Assembly: GCF_036323735.1 (NCBI RefSeq)
Contig: NW_026947370.1
Location: 813,588 to 877,587, forward strand
Length of the DNA stretch: 64,000 bases
Reading direction: 5' to 3'
From: Rattus norvegicus
Taxonomy: Eukaryota > Chordata > Mammalia > Rodentia > Muridae
Shown: piece by piece, positions 13,006 to 25,656 of the stretch
Layout of the letters: every line of letters begins with the position of its first letter
How positions within the stretch are numbered: the first letter of the stretch is position 1
Position numbers and translations under genes: made by a program
Notes under the pieces: model-generated
What the model was told of the DNA's origin: nothing
Databases searched by the model: none
The model's input: the letters and a program-made list of their open reading frames with translations, nothing else

Positions 13006-13464
13006 ATTCTTCCTCTTCAAACAAACACTACTTAAAAGATTCTAATTGTTTTCTTATTAATCCCCCACATAATTTTTCATTGCCTACAGTAAGGTTTCAT
13101 TACCTCCCTCTTTCTATTTAACCAAGTCCTCTGCCAGAAAGAATTTTAAAGAAACATTTGAGTGAAAAGCCTTGGTATGTCAAGAGCTGGAACATGGCCT
13201 TGGAAATATAGACAGAGTAGGACTGGCTTACTTTTCTACCATATGAACTGTGCTACACTGAAAGAGGCACTCATCTAAATTATAGGTTTTTAGTGTAAAA
13301 TACAGTTCCTTTGTTACCTGTAAGGTTTACCTTCTGTGTAAGACTCCTGTGTCTGAGTTTGGTTGGTTGAGCTCCATGGTGTGACAGAAACATGTAGAAA
13401 GCACAAGTGAAATACTAGAGAATGTCTCTCTCTTCCTCTTAATATTTTTTATGAATGTGAACAT

Positions 13465-13645
13465 TGAGCATGCATGTATGTCTGCACCATGTGTGAGCCT
13501 GATGTCCTTAGAAGTCAGAAGAGGGTATGGAAACTTCTGGAATTGGAGTTTTAGGTAGTTGTGAAGAAAAATATGGATGCTGGGAATTAAACCTGGGTCC
13601 TCTGGAAGAACAGCCAGCCATCTCAAACACTGACCCAGTCCCAGA
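13465..13645 (-). mobile_element. B3 SINE, antisense
   Basis: TGCACCATGTGTGAGCCTGATGTCC, TTCTGGAATTGGAGTTTTAGG and GGGAATTAAACCTGGGTCCTCTGGAAGAACAGCCAG. Confidence 0.85.
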
Positions 13646-13962
13646 AAGGAGCTTTGTCTACTTTTTAGCACACTTCTGGAGAACTTCAGTATATCACAGG
13701 CCGCTTCAGTTTTCATCTGTCACTCTGTAGAGCAATTTGCAAGCACATGTGCCACACTGCTAGATGATTAAATTGGAATTTAGTCGTTTCATTTGGAATT
13801 TCTTGTTTCTTGATGAATTATCAGTGTATGTTTTCAATCCACCCTTCGTTGAATTTCCTATTAGTTTTTTTTTTTTTTTAATTTGTTGAGTTCTTTACAT
13901 ATTAGGTAGAATTCATCTGGTAGTTTTTAAAATCTGGTAGTTTTTATAAGAAAATATTACCC

Positions 13963-14090
13963 CAGTCATGCAGTCGTGGCCCATCCTTTAATCCCTGCAC
14001 TAGGGAAGTGGAGGCAGGTGTATCCCTGAGTTTCAAATCAGTCTGGTCTACAGAGAGTTCCAAGTTGGCAGGGCTACACAAAGAAGCATC
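13963..14090 (+). mobile_element. B1 SINE
   Basis: GTCGTGGCCCATCCTTTAATCCCTGCAC, GGAGGCAGGTGTATCCCTGAG and GTCTGGTCTACAGAGAGTTCCAAG. Confidence 0.87.
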
Positions 14091-14617
14091 TGCTGATGCT
14101 TTTCCTCCTAACATGGCCTTTAACAATCAAAGTTTAGTTTATCAATATTTCCTTGTATGAAGACTCTTTACCAAGGCCTTGGTCTGAAGTTTTCTTTTTT
14201 TTTTTTTTCTTTTCTTTTTTTTATCTCGGTCTTCACGTTTTAATTGGTGTCCTATTTTCTTGTTTTACAGGTAAGTCCATGATCTATTTTGATTGAATTT
14301 CTATGTAAGTTTTGAAATAGTCAAATTTTTATTATATCTGGCTGTCAGGTTTGAGTAACACTAGTGTTATTGAAAAGAGCTGTCTCTGCTCTATTGAACG
14401 TCAGCTTTCAAGATCAATTAGGCATTTTGGGGGCTGTGGTGTCCATTCCTAGATTCTTCATTTGTGTTTTGTGTTTGCCAATACTGGAACTGCATATTAC
14501 ATCTCAATTTGGTAAACAGATTCCCCCTGCCTTACTATTCGTTTCCTGGTTGTTTTGCCTCTTTTAATTTCTTTTCCTAATTTTAGAATTATATTGAACC
14601 CACTTATCAGTTATATA

Positions 14618-14675
14618 CTGCCTGCCTCTGCCTCCTAAGTGCTGGGATTAAAGATATGTGACACTACCACTTAGG
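14618..14675 (-). mobile_element. B1 fragment, antisense
   Basis: CTGCCTGCCTCTGCCTCCTAAGTGCTGGGATTAAAGATATG is antisense B1. Confidence 0.85.
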
Positions 14676-14684
14676 GTTTTTTCC

Positions 14685-16218
14685 CCCTTTATTATTATTT
14701 TTTTAACTTAATTCACTTTACATCCTGCCCACTGCCCCCTCCTCATCACTGACTCACACATTCCTTCTCCGCATTCCCCAATCCCTTCTCCTCTGACTAG
14801 GTAGGGTTCTTCCTGGATATCCCCCAACCCTTACACATCAAGTCTCTAAAAGACTAGGCATATCCACTGCTCCTGAAACCTGACATGCCAGCCCAGTTAG
14901 AACATATCCTACATGCAGGCAACAGCTTTTGGGAACACCCACCGCAAGATGTTCAGGACCGACATGAAGTCCAGGCTGCTTCTGTGCAGGGAGGCCTAGG
15001 TCTAACCTGGGTATGTTCTTTCATTGGTGATTCAGTCTCTGAGAGCCTAAAAGATCCAGATGAGTTGCTTCTGTTGGTCTTTGTATGGTGTTCCACTCCC
15101 CTCCTGGTCCCAAAATCCTTCCTTCTAATTCTTACATAAGAGTCCTCAAGTTCTGACAACTCATTTCCTTTGGTTACCTACATCTGTCTGAGTCAGCTGC
15201 TCGGTGGAGACTCTCAGGGAACAGCCATGCTAGACTCCTGTATGTAAGCATAACAGAGACTCATTAATGCTGTTAGGGATTAGTGTTTGCCCATGTGATG
15301 CATCTATAGTTGGGCCAGTTATTGTTTGGCCATTCTCTAAGTCTTTGATCCATCCCCTGTCCCTGCATTTCTTGACGACAGGATAGATTTTGGGTCAAGT
15401 TTCATGGATGGGATGGTGTCTCTCTTGTTTCACCAAGGTTTCTACCTTGGCTACAGGAAGTGTCCTCTTTGGGTACCATATCCCCAGTGCTGTGAGTCAC
15501 AGCTAAGGATGCTCCCATTGACCTTGGTCAACTCCCTTATCCCAGGTCTGTCTCACCTTGGAGTTGCCCACCCCTACCCCTGTCAGTTGCATATTTACAC
15601 TCATTCTCATATCCATTTGGCCATCCCTCCTTTTCCTCCCCACACCTGTTAATGAATTCCCCCCATTCCCCTTCTCATCCCCTCTTCCACCCAGTTCCCT
15701 CCCTCCATCTGACTCTAATGACATTTTTATTCCCCTTCTATGTGAGTTTGAAGTGTTCACAATTGTGCCTTCCTTCCTGTTTAGCTTCATTGGGTCTGTG
15801 GAATGTAACATGAGTATCCTGTGTTTTCTGGCTAATATCATTTATTAGTGAATACATACCAGGCATGTCCTTTTGGGATTGGGTTACATCACTCAGGATG
15901 ATATTCTCCATCCACTTGTCTGCAAAATTCATGATGTATTTTTTTTAATAGTTGGATAGTAGTCCATTCTGTAGATGTACCAAGTCTTCTGTATCCATCC
16001 CTCAGCTGAGGGTCATCTAGGTTGTTTTCAATTCCTGACTATCGTGAATAAAATTGAGGAAGTGTTTGTGGGATGGTGGAGCATCTTTTGGGTATATGCT
16101 CAGGACTGGTATAGCTATGTCTTGGGTTAGTACTATTCCCAGTTTTCTGAGAAATCTCCAAATGTCACTCCCACCAGCAATGGAGTAATGTTCCCATTGC
16201 TCACATCCCCGCCAGCTG
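14685..16218 (-). mobile_element. LINE-1 3' end, antisense (older subfamily)
   Basis: TTAATTCACTTTACATCCTGCCCACTGCCCCCTCCTC is the antisense 3' end; the interval 15,830-16,218 is antisense to the ORF2 C-terminus (AATGTCACTCCCACCAGCAATGGAG near 16,160). Open frames on both strands within it are by-products. A B1 fragment precedes it and an ID/B4-like fragment follows. Confidence 0.85.
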
Positions 16219-16312
16219 GGTTTTTTTTTTTCTTTTTGATGTGAATGTCAAGTCCAGGTCTCACACAGGCAGAGTGTTGCTCTACCACAGAGCTGCTCCC
16301 TTAACCTCTATG
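16219..16312 (-). mobile_element. ID/B4-like SINE fragment, antisense
   Basis: A T-run then GTCAAGTCCAGGTCTCACACAGGCAGAGTGTTGCTCTACCACAGAGCTGCTCCC. Confidence 0.6.
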
Positions 16313-18500
16313 TATGGTTTAAAATAATTTCCCTGCATTATCTTAGAAATAGTTTTAATCGTACTCCATACTTCTAGGACTTCCTTTTCACTTTAAATGT
16401 GAGAGGGGATCAGGGAAGCATGCTCTGAGGTATAAATTTTCAGAATAGAATTGCTATTTCATTTTTCCTCTTTTATTCTTAGGACTAGTTAGCCACATTC
16501 TACATCCAATTATGTAAGAGTACAAGTCTCCTGTAACCATAAGCTTGGGAAGTGATAGAGTCTGGCTTCCAACTCAGATCAAAACCAGTTATTTTTGTAC
16601 CTCCCGTCTCTCGGATTGTCGTATCTTTAACTGTGAATGAAAATGAGAATGGCTGCTTTTCACACTCAAAGATGAAGGTGGTCATCATCTAAGGAGTACC
16701 ATGTGGAATCATATGTGCACTAAAACTCACTGATGACCAGTGACTAGGCACCCATACTTCTGACGGATGAGAAAGTTGTGTCCTGTAATTAATGAGCATT
16801 GAGAATATGGTCAGTCTAAGTGGATTTCATGCATTTAGCCGACAACATATCAGAGCTTTTGCACTGGGGAAAACCAGTTGCTGAGAGTCATGAACTCATG
16901 ACTGCTGGATCTGTGCCCACTGCTGCTGCCTGTCACTGTGAGGATGTCATGCAACATATAATTAGTCAGAATACAGGCTATAATTTCTTCAGAAGTCATA
17001 CAACTTTTACATTATTATATGTTGCAGATTTTCTGTCTATTAATTTCTCAGAGAACAGTAGTAATCTCAAAAATCAGTAGTTTGATCTGGGGGATTATAG
17101 GAATAAATGCAAATTTTCATACGCGCAAACCTCAGGCATAATTCAGCTTACTCCAAAGTTTGGACTTTGAAAACAATGTATGCCCCATTTAACTTTTTAT
17201 CTAAATTTGGTTTCAAAGTGTTAATTATCAGAGTAGGAGACTTTTGAGAGGATAGACACCCTTCACATGCTGCCCCATTAAGCACCTTTCAAAAAGAGAT
17301 GGGTTGCTGTTTGGTGCTCTGGTTTCCTACCTTTCACTCCTCTCCCTTCTTATTTCACTTTCATTCCTATCATGGCTGTTGCTCAGCAACTGTTATGAAA
17401 TTTATTTTTATTTTAAATTCAATAGATGTCAGTTCTATAAATTTGTTCCATATATTCTGCTTCAAATATGGCAGATGAGTAAGAGAGAGACTCCTCTGGT
17501 AGAATAGCAATGACTTGATTTTCTGTGATCCTTATTATTACTAAAGTGGACTAGCAGGGTAAGCCAAGAGAGATTACGGTGTAATTGCTGGACTAAAGTG
17601 GTGGTAGCATCCTTCCAGGACATCCTCTCAATACCAAAGAAGGAGGAGGACTTAAAGGAGGAATATTCTTTATTAGGGAAATAGGGAAGATAAAAAAATG
17701 AGACCCAAATGTAGCATGGGTGCATCATTGATATCTGACGTAAAATATAACCTACTCTGGAATAGTCTGTGAAGATATTTAAAAGCCAGTACAACTAAAT
17801 GTGTTTCTCCTACAAGTTTCATAGAATAAATGGGCTTAGAAATAGGAAGCTGCTCACACCATCTTAACAATTGTATTATAAAGACAAGCCAAAAATGTAG
17901 AAATGCAGGGAGATTAGTATACTCTGTTTTGTTTCAGTATTAATACTTTCCTCTGACATTAATTTATATTTATTTCTTCACTAACTAATAAAGTAATAAG
18001 ACTTGATACTACTTATGCTCACTTGACAAACACCAGCATATGACTTACTGGATATATGTCTTTTATTATGTGCAAGTCCTCACTTACTAGCAAGCTAGTT
18101 AATTTATTACTATTACTATTATTATTATTATTATTACTATTATTAAACTGAAATAAAATTTGTAGATTACATGGCTTATCATAAACATTTCATTTTGAAT
18201 GTTGCTAATTTATCATCAAATATCTTGTCTTTTAATCTCTCTGTTCATCTTATTTTTTTAAATATTGAAGACTGGATTTCATTCCATTCATGAATTTGCT
18301 TTATTTTTGTAAACATTGGTAGATAAGTTGTAAGCGTGTTTTAATTACCCGTGAAGCTGATAAGTCCTACTACTTAGCTGACCTCTGAAGAAATCCAAAT
18401 ATAACTAGATAACAAGTTTTTTGTTAGATACTTAGAATTCAAATTCAGTGTTCTAATATAAATATTTAGACCAATATGCTTATGAAGAAAATTCTTATGA
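16313..18500. other. Unannotated AT-rich DNA
   Basis: Contains an (ATT)n tract at 18,105-18,145. No gene recognised; short open frames here look random. Confidence 0.5.
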
Positions 18501-18509
18501 CTTTCTCAC

Positions 18510-18840
18510 TACTTTACTGCTGTGAATAGACAATATCATCACAGCAATTCTTATAAAGGAAAACATTTAATTATAGCTGTCTTACAAGTTTCAGAAGTTT
18601 AATCCATTTTCATGGTGTGAAGCATGACAAAGAACAGGCAGACTGATGCTGAGAAGGAACTTAGAGTTCTACATCTTGATCCAAAGGGAACATAAGGAAA
18701 CTGTATATTACATTGGGCCTAGCATGAACATATTAGAACTAAAAGCTGTCTCTTCCTACAAGGCCACACCTCTTAATAATGCCACTCTCTTTGGACCCAG
18801 CCTTCAGTCTGTTTGGCCAAACCTATTCAAATAACCACAG
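18510..18840 (+). repeat. Rodent interspersed repeat, probably DNA-transposon-derived
   Basis: ACTGCTGTGAATAGACAATATCATCACAGCAATTCTTATAAAGG, GAGTTCTACATCTTGATCCAAAGG and CCACACCTCTTAATAATGCCACTC match a widespread rodent repeat I associate with the URR1 type; the class is uncertain. Confidence 0.6.
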
Positions 18841-20460
18841 TGAATTAAACCTGGAGATTGTTTCCTATCAAAACAGAGCCTTTCTGTTCTGTTCTCTTCT
18901 TTCTTTTCTTCCTCCTCCTCTTCATCCTTTTTTCTTCTTACTTCTCTTCCTCTATTTTCTTCTTTTTTTGATAGATCCAATTAGGATCACTTGCCTTTAC
19001 CTCATACTAACTGTCTAAAGGAAGCTAAGTAAGTCATATGCTGGTGTATATTTATTTAATAAACCAGCTCTGAGGTGGGAGTACAGATTGGGAACACTCT
19101 GTTATAGTGTTTCTTGATTTCCATGATATAAATTTTCCCATCAGACCCAGTTTTATGCCACTTACTGTTGCATGTGGAGTTGAAAGAAGATGTACAGTAG
19201 ACCAACAATGCACAGTGTTTCTATCATCCAGATAGAATATATGCAACCTGCGAAGGGTAGAGAAAAAGAGTTTACACCAGGAAGAAGTGATACATTTGAG
19301 TGTCTATTATTTTAACATATACCTAGCTGTAAGTGTATATGCCTTACCGTTTAATAATGACTGTGTCAGCAAACAGTTATGTATCTTATGAGATAAGACA
19401 TACTGACTCCAGTTGTTCTAGGCCTGCAAGGTATCAGCTCTTTCTGACTGTGCAATTCTTGTGTCAGTAAATGTCTGAGCATTTATTTGAATAAAATAAT
19501 GACCCTAAGGTTCAAAAAGGCATTCAGAAATCAAAACCTATGTCTTTTCCAATGTTATTTCAAGTGGTTACAAACTATCTTGTGTGTTGTCTTATGTTTT
19601 ATAAACCCTAGATATAAACAACAATTTTTTTAAACATAACACACTTTCATACCTAAAACCTAATTCAGAACCAGTTTATCGGTTATCTAGCCATATCTTG
19701 AAACTGGAGAACATCAAGGGGACAAATGAAATAACCAGAGGAGGATTTCCGAAAGCAAATGGCACTCAAAACCAAAAAGTTTAAAATGTATGACTATGTT
19801 TACAAATTGTTTTTATTCTGATTTGAATTTGATGTGCTTTATTGTGTTCTCAGAATAAAGCCAAAAGTTTCCAGCATAAAGACAGATTAGCCTTTGAATG
19901 GGTGATGCCTCAGTTGGGGGAGGCGTGGAGGGAATGTCATGTATCTCTGTAGCTTGCGGGAAGCTCAGCTCCATAAACATAAAGGGCAAGTAAGTGACTC
20001 ATCATAACCTCTGTTGTGTTCTCAGCATTTTCTCTGGAGTCCTCTGTGCTCCTGAAGGGTAAGCATTGATGATCCAGTGTGTGAAGGATACTCTAAAGTT
20101 AAAAACACCCCAGATGCTCTTGGAGAGAAAGTGGTGCAGGCTCTTCCTGTGGTTTCTGCACTGTTTTTCTCCCCATCTTTTACCCTAAGCTGTCACCTAG
20201 TGATAGAAGTTTAAATTTCATGTTTAGACATCAAAAGAGTACACTGAAATGCTACAGACCCCTAGTAAACATTTGTATAATTTTGTATACGGGTAGCTCA
20301 ATGATTGTTGAGGCACATCAGAGAAGTCATATTTGTTATTAACCATTGTTTGACAATGATTCTTTTAAGGATGTTTGTTTTAACAGTTTGATTTCTTTAT
20401 GGTGTTATGAAGAATCTACCTTCACTAAGGAACTGTAATTCAATCTAGTAACCTTTTCTT
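18841..20460. other. Unannotated intron-like DNA
   Basis: A pyrimidine-rich stretch lies at 18,880-18,970; nothing else recognised. Confidence 0.45.
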
Positions 20461-20490
20461 TCCTTTTCCTCTTCTCTCCTCTTTCTCCAG

Positions 20491-20656
20491 AACAAAGTCA
20501 CTCTGACACCATGGTATTCTTTTACCTGTGGTCATCCTTTGCATCATCAGCTCCTGCTATATCCTCATCTGGGATCTCAAGATGGACTGGGGTTTCTTTG
20601 ATAAGAATGCAGGAGATAACAATTTCCTCTGTCAAGAAATTTTATACCCCCAAAAA
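20491..20656 (+). pseudogene. XPR1-like exon, third block
   Basis: A strong polypyrimidine tract and CAG (to 20490) precede AACAAAGTCACTCTGAC, which continues the phase of the second block (Lys-Glu split by the intron). The frame reads SHSDTMVFFYLW and then loses one G, so the rest must be read one frame over, where IISSCYILIWDLKMDW, FDKNAGDN and ILYPQK are recognisable as XPR1. The expected donor after CCCCAAAAA reads GCATGT, consistent with a GT to GC change. No later XPR1 exon was found downstream. Confidence 0.85.
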
Positions 20657-21265
20657 GCATGTGTGGAACATTTACACTTATCTTAGATATATCTTTAGAT
20701 AGGTCATACAGCAGTACTGACACAGGTCTAGTTAACTAATATGATTACAAAACAATTATCCCAGATACCAATATAGTCCACAAAACACCGTATCTGTTTT
20801 TTTTTTTTTGTGTAGTAGAGCCAGTGGGACATTTGTTAGAATTGAGTGCCAACCCAATCAAAGTGGGAGAAAAAATATATATGTCATATATTGTATATAA
20901 TATATTTTATATTATATTATATTATTTATGATTTTACTGGCATATTAGAGTTACAGGGCTAAGAAATGCTGAATTTTAAATTAAAAGAACAAGAATCCTT
21001 ACACAGATGATTTAGTAAAGGTAAATGTGATTAGATATTGAAAACATTGAGCCATGAACTGGGAATCTAGCTGTCCTTATCCAATCGCAGCTGTACACCA
21101 ACTAGGCCATTCAGACAGCGAAGTCTGCAGAAGATTATCAAAGTAAGAGTGTTAGACTTCATTAATTCTTGATAATTTTATTGGCCTAATGTTCTGCTGT
21201 GGATAGCATAGAGATTGAGTTAACAATTTTTAAGGATTTATATATTATTTCATGCATATGACTAC

Positions 21266-21403
21266 CCTGTAGCTGTCTTCAGACACACCAGAAGAGGGCA
21301 TCAGATTCCATAACAGATGGTTGTGAGCCACCATGTGGTTGCTGGGATTTGATCTCAGGACATCTTGAGAGTGTTTTTAACTGCTGAACCATCTTTCTAA
21401 GCC
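21266..21403 (-). mobile_element. B2 SINE, antisense
   Basis: TGTCTTCAGACACACCAGAAGAGGGCATCAGATTCC and GGTTGTGAGCCACCATGTGGTTGCTGGGATTTGA are antisense B2. Confidence 0.93.
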
Positions 21404-21971
21404 TGAGTTAATGTATTGACCTATATCAAAATGTCACCATTATGTCAAATTTGTGTTTTGAAAAGAATGTGATTGTGGGGTCCTGGGCAGAGAAAGTTGC
21501 CTGTGAAGACTGGAGCAGCATACGTAAGCAAATGCTGTGTGTATCAGGGCCTCGGGTGAGCCCTTGCAGGGAAGCAGTCATCCTCACATGAGAATTTAGG
21601 AAACATCACTGAGCATTGAACATACTTTTTTATAATTCTCAACTAAAGGGAAACAAGGGGCAGGGCCAGGTGTCAGCATGCAGGCACAAGCAGGCACAGG
21701 ATGCAGATTTCAGTCCCTAGTACCGTTTTAAAGAAAGAAAGAAAGCAGGGACAGGTAAAGCTGCTTCATTATCACCACACATGGGATTTTTATGACTGTT
21801 GTTGTGTTTAGTAAACACTTGGACACATTTGTTTCCTGTGCTCACTGTGTAAGTTCAGTTGCTCTGTATCAATGCTAGTTTGTTTCCTGTCATACACTTC
21901 TCATTTGTAGAATTCCATACAGTGATATTGGCAAATAGATTCTTTCAGTCAGTTTCTTTATTATTATATAT

Positions 21972-22075
21972 TTTGTTTTTTTTTCTTTTTTCTTATTTTT
22001 TGGAGCTGAGGACTGAACCCAGGGACTTTCACTTGGTAGGCAAGCACTCTACCGCATACCTAAATCCCCAAACCC
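21972..22075 (-). mobile_element. ID SINE (BC1-related), antisense
   Basis: T-rich tail then GGAGCTGAGGACTGAACCCAGGGACTTTC and CAAGCACTCTACCGCATACCTAAATCCCC. ID elements are especially numerous in rat. Confidence 0.9.
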
Positions 22076-22689
22076 TTATTATTTTATATTTTAATGCTCT
22101 AGAAAATAAAGTTATACTTTCTTGAAATATAATCGTAAATTTATAAGAAAAAAGTGAAGAAGCCATTGTGCAGTCCAGTTTACCTTCATTCTGAAATCCT
22201 GTTACAGTGTCATACAAATTCTGCCTGCCTCCTCTCAATGAGGAACCTAGGTTGGGTGTGTGTGAAATGAAACTAGAAAGGGGACCATGAAAGGGTTAAA
22301 AAAAGCTATTAAGGCAGGAGGGGATGGTAGTGATCACCACATGTGACATGAAAATAGAAGAGGATACACTGTGTGGCAAGAAGATGAGTTAGGGTAGGGG
22401 GTAGGAACAAATCTGAAGAATTCAGAATGAAGACTGAGGAGATGCCCTATGGAAACCTTTTGCTGATTTTTGCTGGCATATTTTTTTTATTTAAAAGCTA
22501 ATTGTTAGCTCATTGATAATGTTTAAAACTGACTAATCAAAACATTTACAATTATGGAGGCAAATGGGATGGATAATTACAAATGTTTGTCTATAGGGAG
22601 TGCAAAAAGAGAGCAGTACAAGGGGACTGATTGTAAGTTTTTGTTAACCTTCTAGTTTAATGAATACACTTGTTTAAAGTTAAAATAGG

Positions 22690-22900
22690 ATTGGAGGAAT
22701 GGCTCAGTACCTAAGGAAACCTGTTGATCTTGGAAAGGAACTTGCTCAGTTCCCAGTACCCCATGACAGCTCACAGCCATCTGCAATTCCAATGCCTGGG
22801 ACTCATTTTCTTCTCCTCACTTCTGAAGGGACTAGGTACACACAAGGTAAACTTACATACATTCGGGCAAACACACACATAAAAGAAGAATACTTTTAAA
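22690..22900 (+). mobile_element. B3 SINE
   Basis: GGAGGAATGGCTCAGTACCTAAGG, GCTCACAGCCATCTGCAATTCCAATGCC and a tail with AACACACACATAAAAGAAG. Confidence 0.75.
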
Positions 22901-23382
22901 CACTAAATTAAATAAATACTCCCACTTAGTACCTAGCAGTTCTAGTTACCAAAATGGCACAGCCTTGAAATACTCTTTGAAGTGCTAATTTTGCTTTGTA
23001 ATAAGTAAATTGTGTGTTCTGGGATTTTATGGCAGTTGTGTATTTAAGAATCTTGGATAAACTGCATTAGCAGAATACTATGATCAATGATGCTTCTCAA
23101 ATCCAAGCCTCGATTTATTTTTCAACATCAAAAATAAAAGGCTACAGTTATGTGAGGGATGAAGAAATTAGTGTGCACATTGTTTCTGACACTGACATCT
23201 TGGAGAGAGAAGTGCTTCTAGTTGAGACTTCATCATCTCAATCTTTCAACTAGTAATACTCTGACTACCATGCATTGTCCATGACTCTTTATGTTTCTGA
23301 GTCAATAAGGATGATTAGCAGGCAGTTCTCTTTTTTATAACTTCTATCATTTTCTCTAAATTAACAAGTTATTTGCTTCTTT

Positions 23383-23869
23383 AATAGGATATTTCTATAT
23401 TTTCATTACAAATGTTATGTCCTTTTCCAGTTTCCTGTCCATAAGATCTATAAGCGGTCCCCTCCAATTCCTCTATAACCACCCTTACTGCCCCTTGATA
23501 TTCCCATGAACTGGGAGTTAAACCTAGGCATTAAACCAAAGGAGTTCTCCTTCCTTTGGTGACCAAAAAGGCCATACTCCTCCACAGTTGGAGCACTAGG
23601 TCGGTCCATATAAATTCTTTTAATATTGGTTGAAAATGAAATTTCTGTTTTTTTGGCATTCTTGTTCTTATGGTGTTGACGCCCTTTCAGCTCTTGTAAT
23701 CGTTTCTCAAAATCTAACAACAAGAGGTCCGTTCTCAGTTCACTGGTTTGACACGAGCTTTCACTTCTGAATTGGATGTCCTTGAGCTGTGTCTCTCAGG
23801 AAACATCTGCATCCTGTTCCTGGTAGCATGCCTTCTAAGATTCAACAGTCTTATCTAGTTTTGGTGACT

Positions 23870-23870
<1 letters not shown>
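23383..23870 (-). mobile_element. L1 3' end, antisense (unit 1)
   Basis: TATTTCTATATTTTCATTACAAATGTTATGTCCTTTTCC is the antisense start of a rodent L1 3'UTR; it runs through the GTTTGACACGAGC and TCCTGGTAGCATGC segments and stops at a (CA)n tract. It is shared at the same position with units 2 and 3, so insertion preceded duplication. Confidence 0.7.

Positions 23871-23871
<1 letters not shown>

Positions 23872-23935
<64 letters not shown>
23872..23935. repeat. (CA)n(TA)n microsatellite, unit 1
   Basis: About 25 CA repeats followed by about 7 TA repeats at the L1 5' truncation point of unit 1. Confidence 0.98.
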
Positions 23936-25656
23936 CATAATGTAATGGATAATATTCATATATTTACATATATATTTGGTGGCTCCTTCACACATGAGAT
24001 TAGGTATGATATTTACATTGATTCTTTGTAGCAAGCTCAATTATAAAGAATCCACAAATGACAATGTCAAATAGAATCTCTCCTTTTCTTATGAAATTAG
24101 TAATGTTGAGGTGTCCCTGGACCTGAAGCCATTCCTCTCCCTTCCCATCCAAATGAAACTCATGTTTTGTCTGAAGAAAGAAGCATGATAAAATATCTAA
24201 AAACCTCCAGAGTGTCACTGGGAAAACAGCATGGTAGTTATTAGAGAACTGACATCTAATAGGACTACAGAACCTCATTCTATTGTCCATGTTGTCCTTT
24301 GCTTTACTGATGTCTCGTAATTTTTTTGGCAAATAAGGATTTGGGAGTTTATCATTTGAAAAAGGTACAGAGTATTTACACTGTTATATTCATTCTATAG
24401 CTGTGCCATCTTTGTTGCCAAAATCATTGCAAAAAAATTGAAAAGGAAAACATAAGTATTGATTACATATTCAGGAATATTAAAAGTCCCCTATCAAGGA
24501 ATGTACAATAAAAAATGTAATACAATATTCATTCAATTAAAGGTCTTGATGGAAAATACGTGTCCTTGGGAAACAGAGAAAAACTAGGAATTGAACTGTA
24601 CGTCACAGGAATGGACATGGGAATAAAATTATTATCCAGAAGAATCTCCTCCACTCCATGTTCCTAAACATTTTCTACCCATACCAAGACCCTGACTAAC
24701 TTTGTCCATTCAGAGCATGTAACCAATAATGAAGCAAAGAGAATTCTCTAGCTTTAGAGAGATGTAGTATGTAAAGGTTTCTACTGTGTCACAGAAGAGT
24801 CTCCTGTGAAGTGCACCCTCGAATCTGCTCAATGTAAATAAAGGATTTCAGTAGGTAGGCCATGGCAGCTCTCAGTGACAACATCATTAGGCCCTCCCTG
24901 AAAAATCTCTTGTATCCTGCATTTACCTAGCTTCTTCGGTGACATCACGAGTGTTTTTCTGACTGCAATTGAATCGCAGATATTCCTTCAATACCTCTAG
25001 GGTTTACTAATTGGCTCCTAATTCAGAGTAAACAGCCATTTGGGAGGGAGAACAAAGAGGAAGAAGATATCAGAGATGGGCGGAAGGAAGCTGACCTTCT
25101 GTCTTTGTATAAAAAAAAAATGGAAGATATACATTAGCTATGGGAAAGCTTGGTGAGTCCTGCGTTGGTTTTGAATGAATTCTCTGAAGAGATAGCCTTG
25201 ATCTGACCCTTCTACATATGGGTATCAGGAGTTGGGAGCCTCGCAGAAGCATCTGGATTTCCCTGCTTGTTATGGGTCCTGGACTTCAGAGAGCTTATAT
25301 CATTAATTTCTTACAAAATCCAAGAGTTAGAAAGGGCATAGTTGTTTACCTGAAAGCTCCTGACTCTTATTATTTTTTTTCACAGAAGAAAAAGTTTCTA
25401 AGGAAAAAGGAAAGACAGGTCTTTTGTCCACAGCTCAGAGTAAGTTCCATGATTTGGATTCATTTAGTGAAGTTTGTGTCTGACCCTTTTCTCTTTGATA
25501 GAGAAGTGATCCTAGTAGACACTTCATCGTCTCCATCTTTTCACTAGTATTACTCTTACTTTTTAGACTTCTGAGTCAATAGGTGTGAATAGTTGGTCTT
25601 GCTCTTTAATTTCTTTCATTTTTTTATTTTTACCATACTTTATTCCTTATTATTAA

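Larger units (their letters stand above)
6117..20656 (+). pseudogene. XPR1-like unprocessed pseudogene, three internal exons
   Basis: XPR1 is a multi-pass plasma-membrane phosphate exporter with an N-terminal SPX domain and a C-terminal EXS domain; it also serves as a receptor for some gammaretroviruses. Only three exon-like blocks are seen here. They are in the order and orientation of consecutive EXS-region exons and are separated by gaps of 1.16 kb and 12.8 kb, so the copy arose by DNA duplication, not retroposition. Hallmarks include FWLADQ, LEYMICF, YGVRATVQCIPAW, YSTHK and DTMVFFYLW. Decay is clear: in-frame stops in the first block, a compensated frameshift in the second, a one-base deletion in the third, and weak splice donors at the first and third blocks. 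I found no SPX-domain exons to the left and no following exons to the right, though both searches were by eye. The gaps hold B1, B2, B3, B4 and ID SINEs and an L1 3' end. The parent assignment is confident; exon numbering is not. Confidence 0.85.

Noticed and set aside
12593..13045. A 150-codon + strand open frame
   Set aside because: Its last third is a B1 SINE, the composition is not protein-like and there is no homology or gene context; a chance frame.
15503..15848. Frames of about 100 codons on both strands
   Set aside because: They fall in a pyrimidine-rich antisense L1 3'UTR.
16480..16690. Possible MIR element, antisense
   Set aside because: Similarity was limited to a few short words and did not follow MIR order.
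23789..24040. Frames encoding His-Thr or Cys-Val runs
   Set aside because: They are translations of the (CA)n microsatellite.
24940..24965. GTGACATCAC as a CRE-like promoter element in the tandem units
   Set aside because: It lacks the TGACGTCA core and there is no supporting promoter context.
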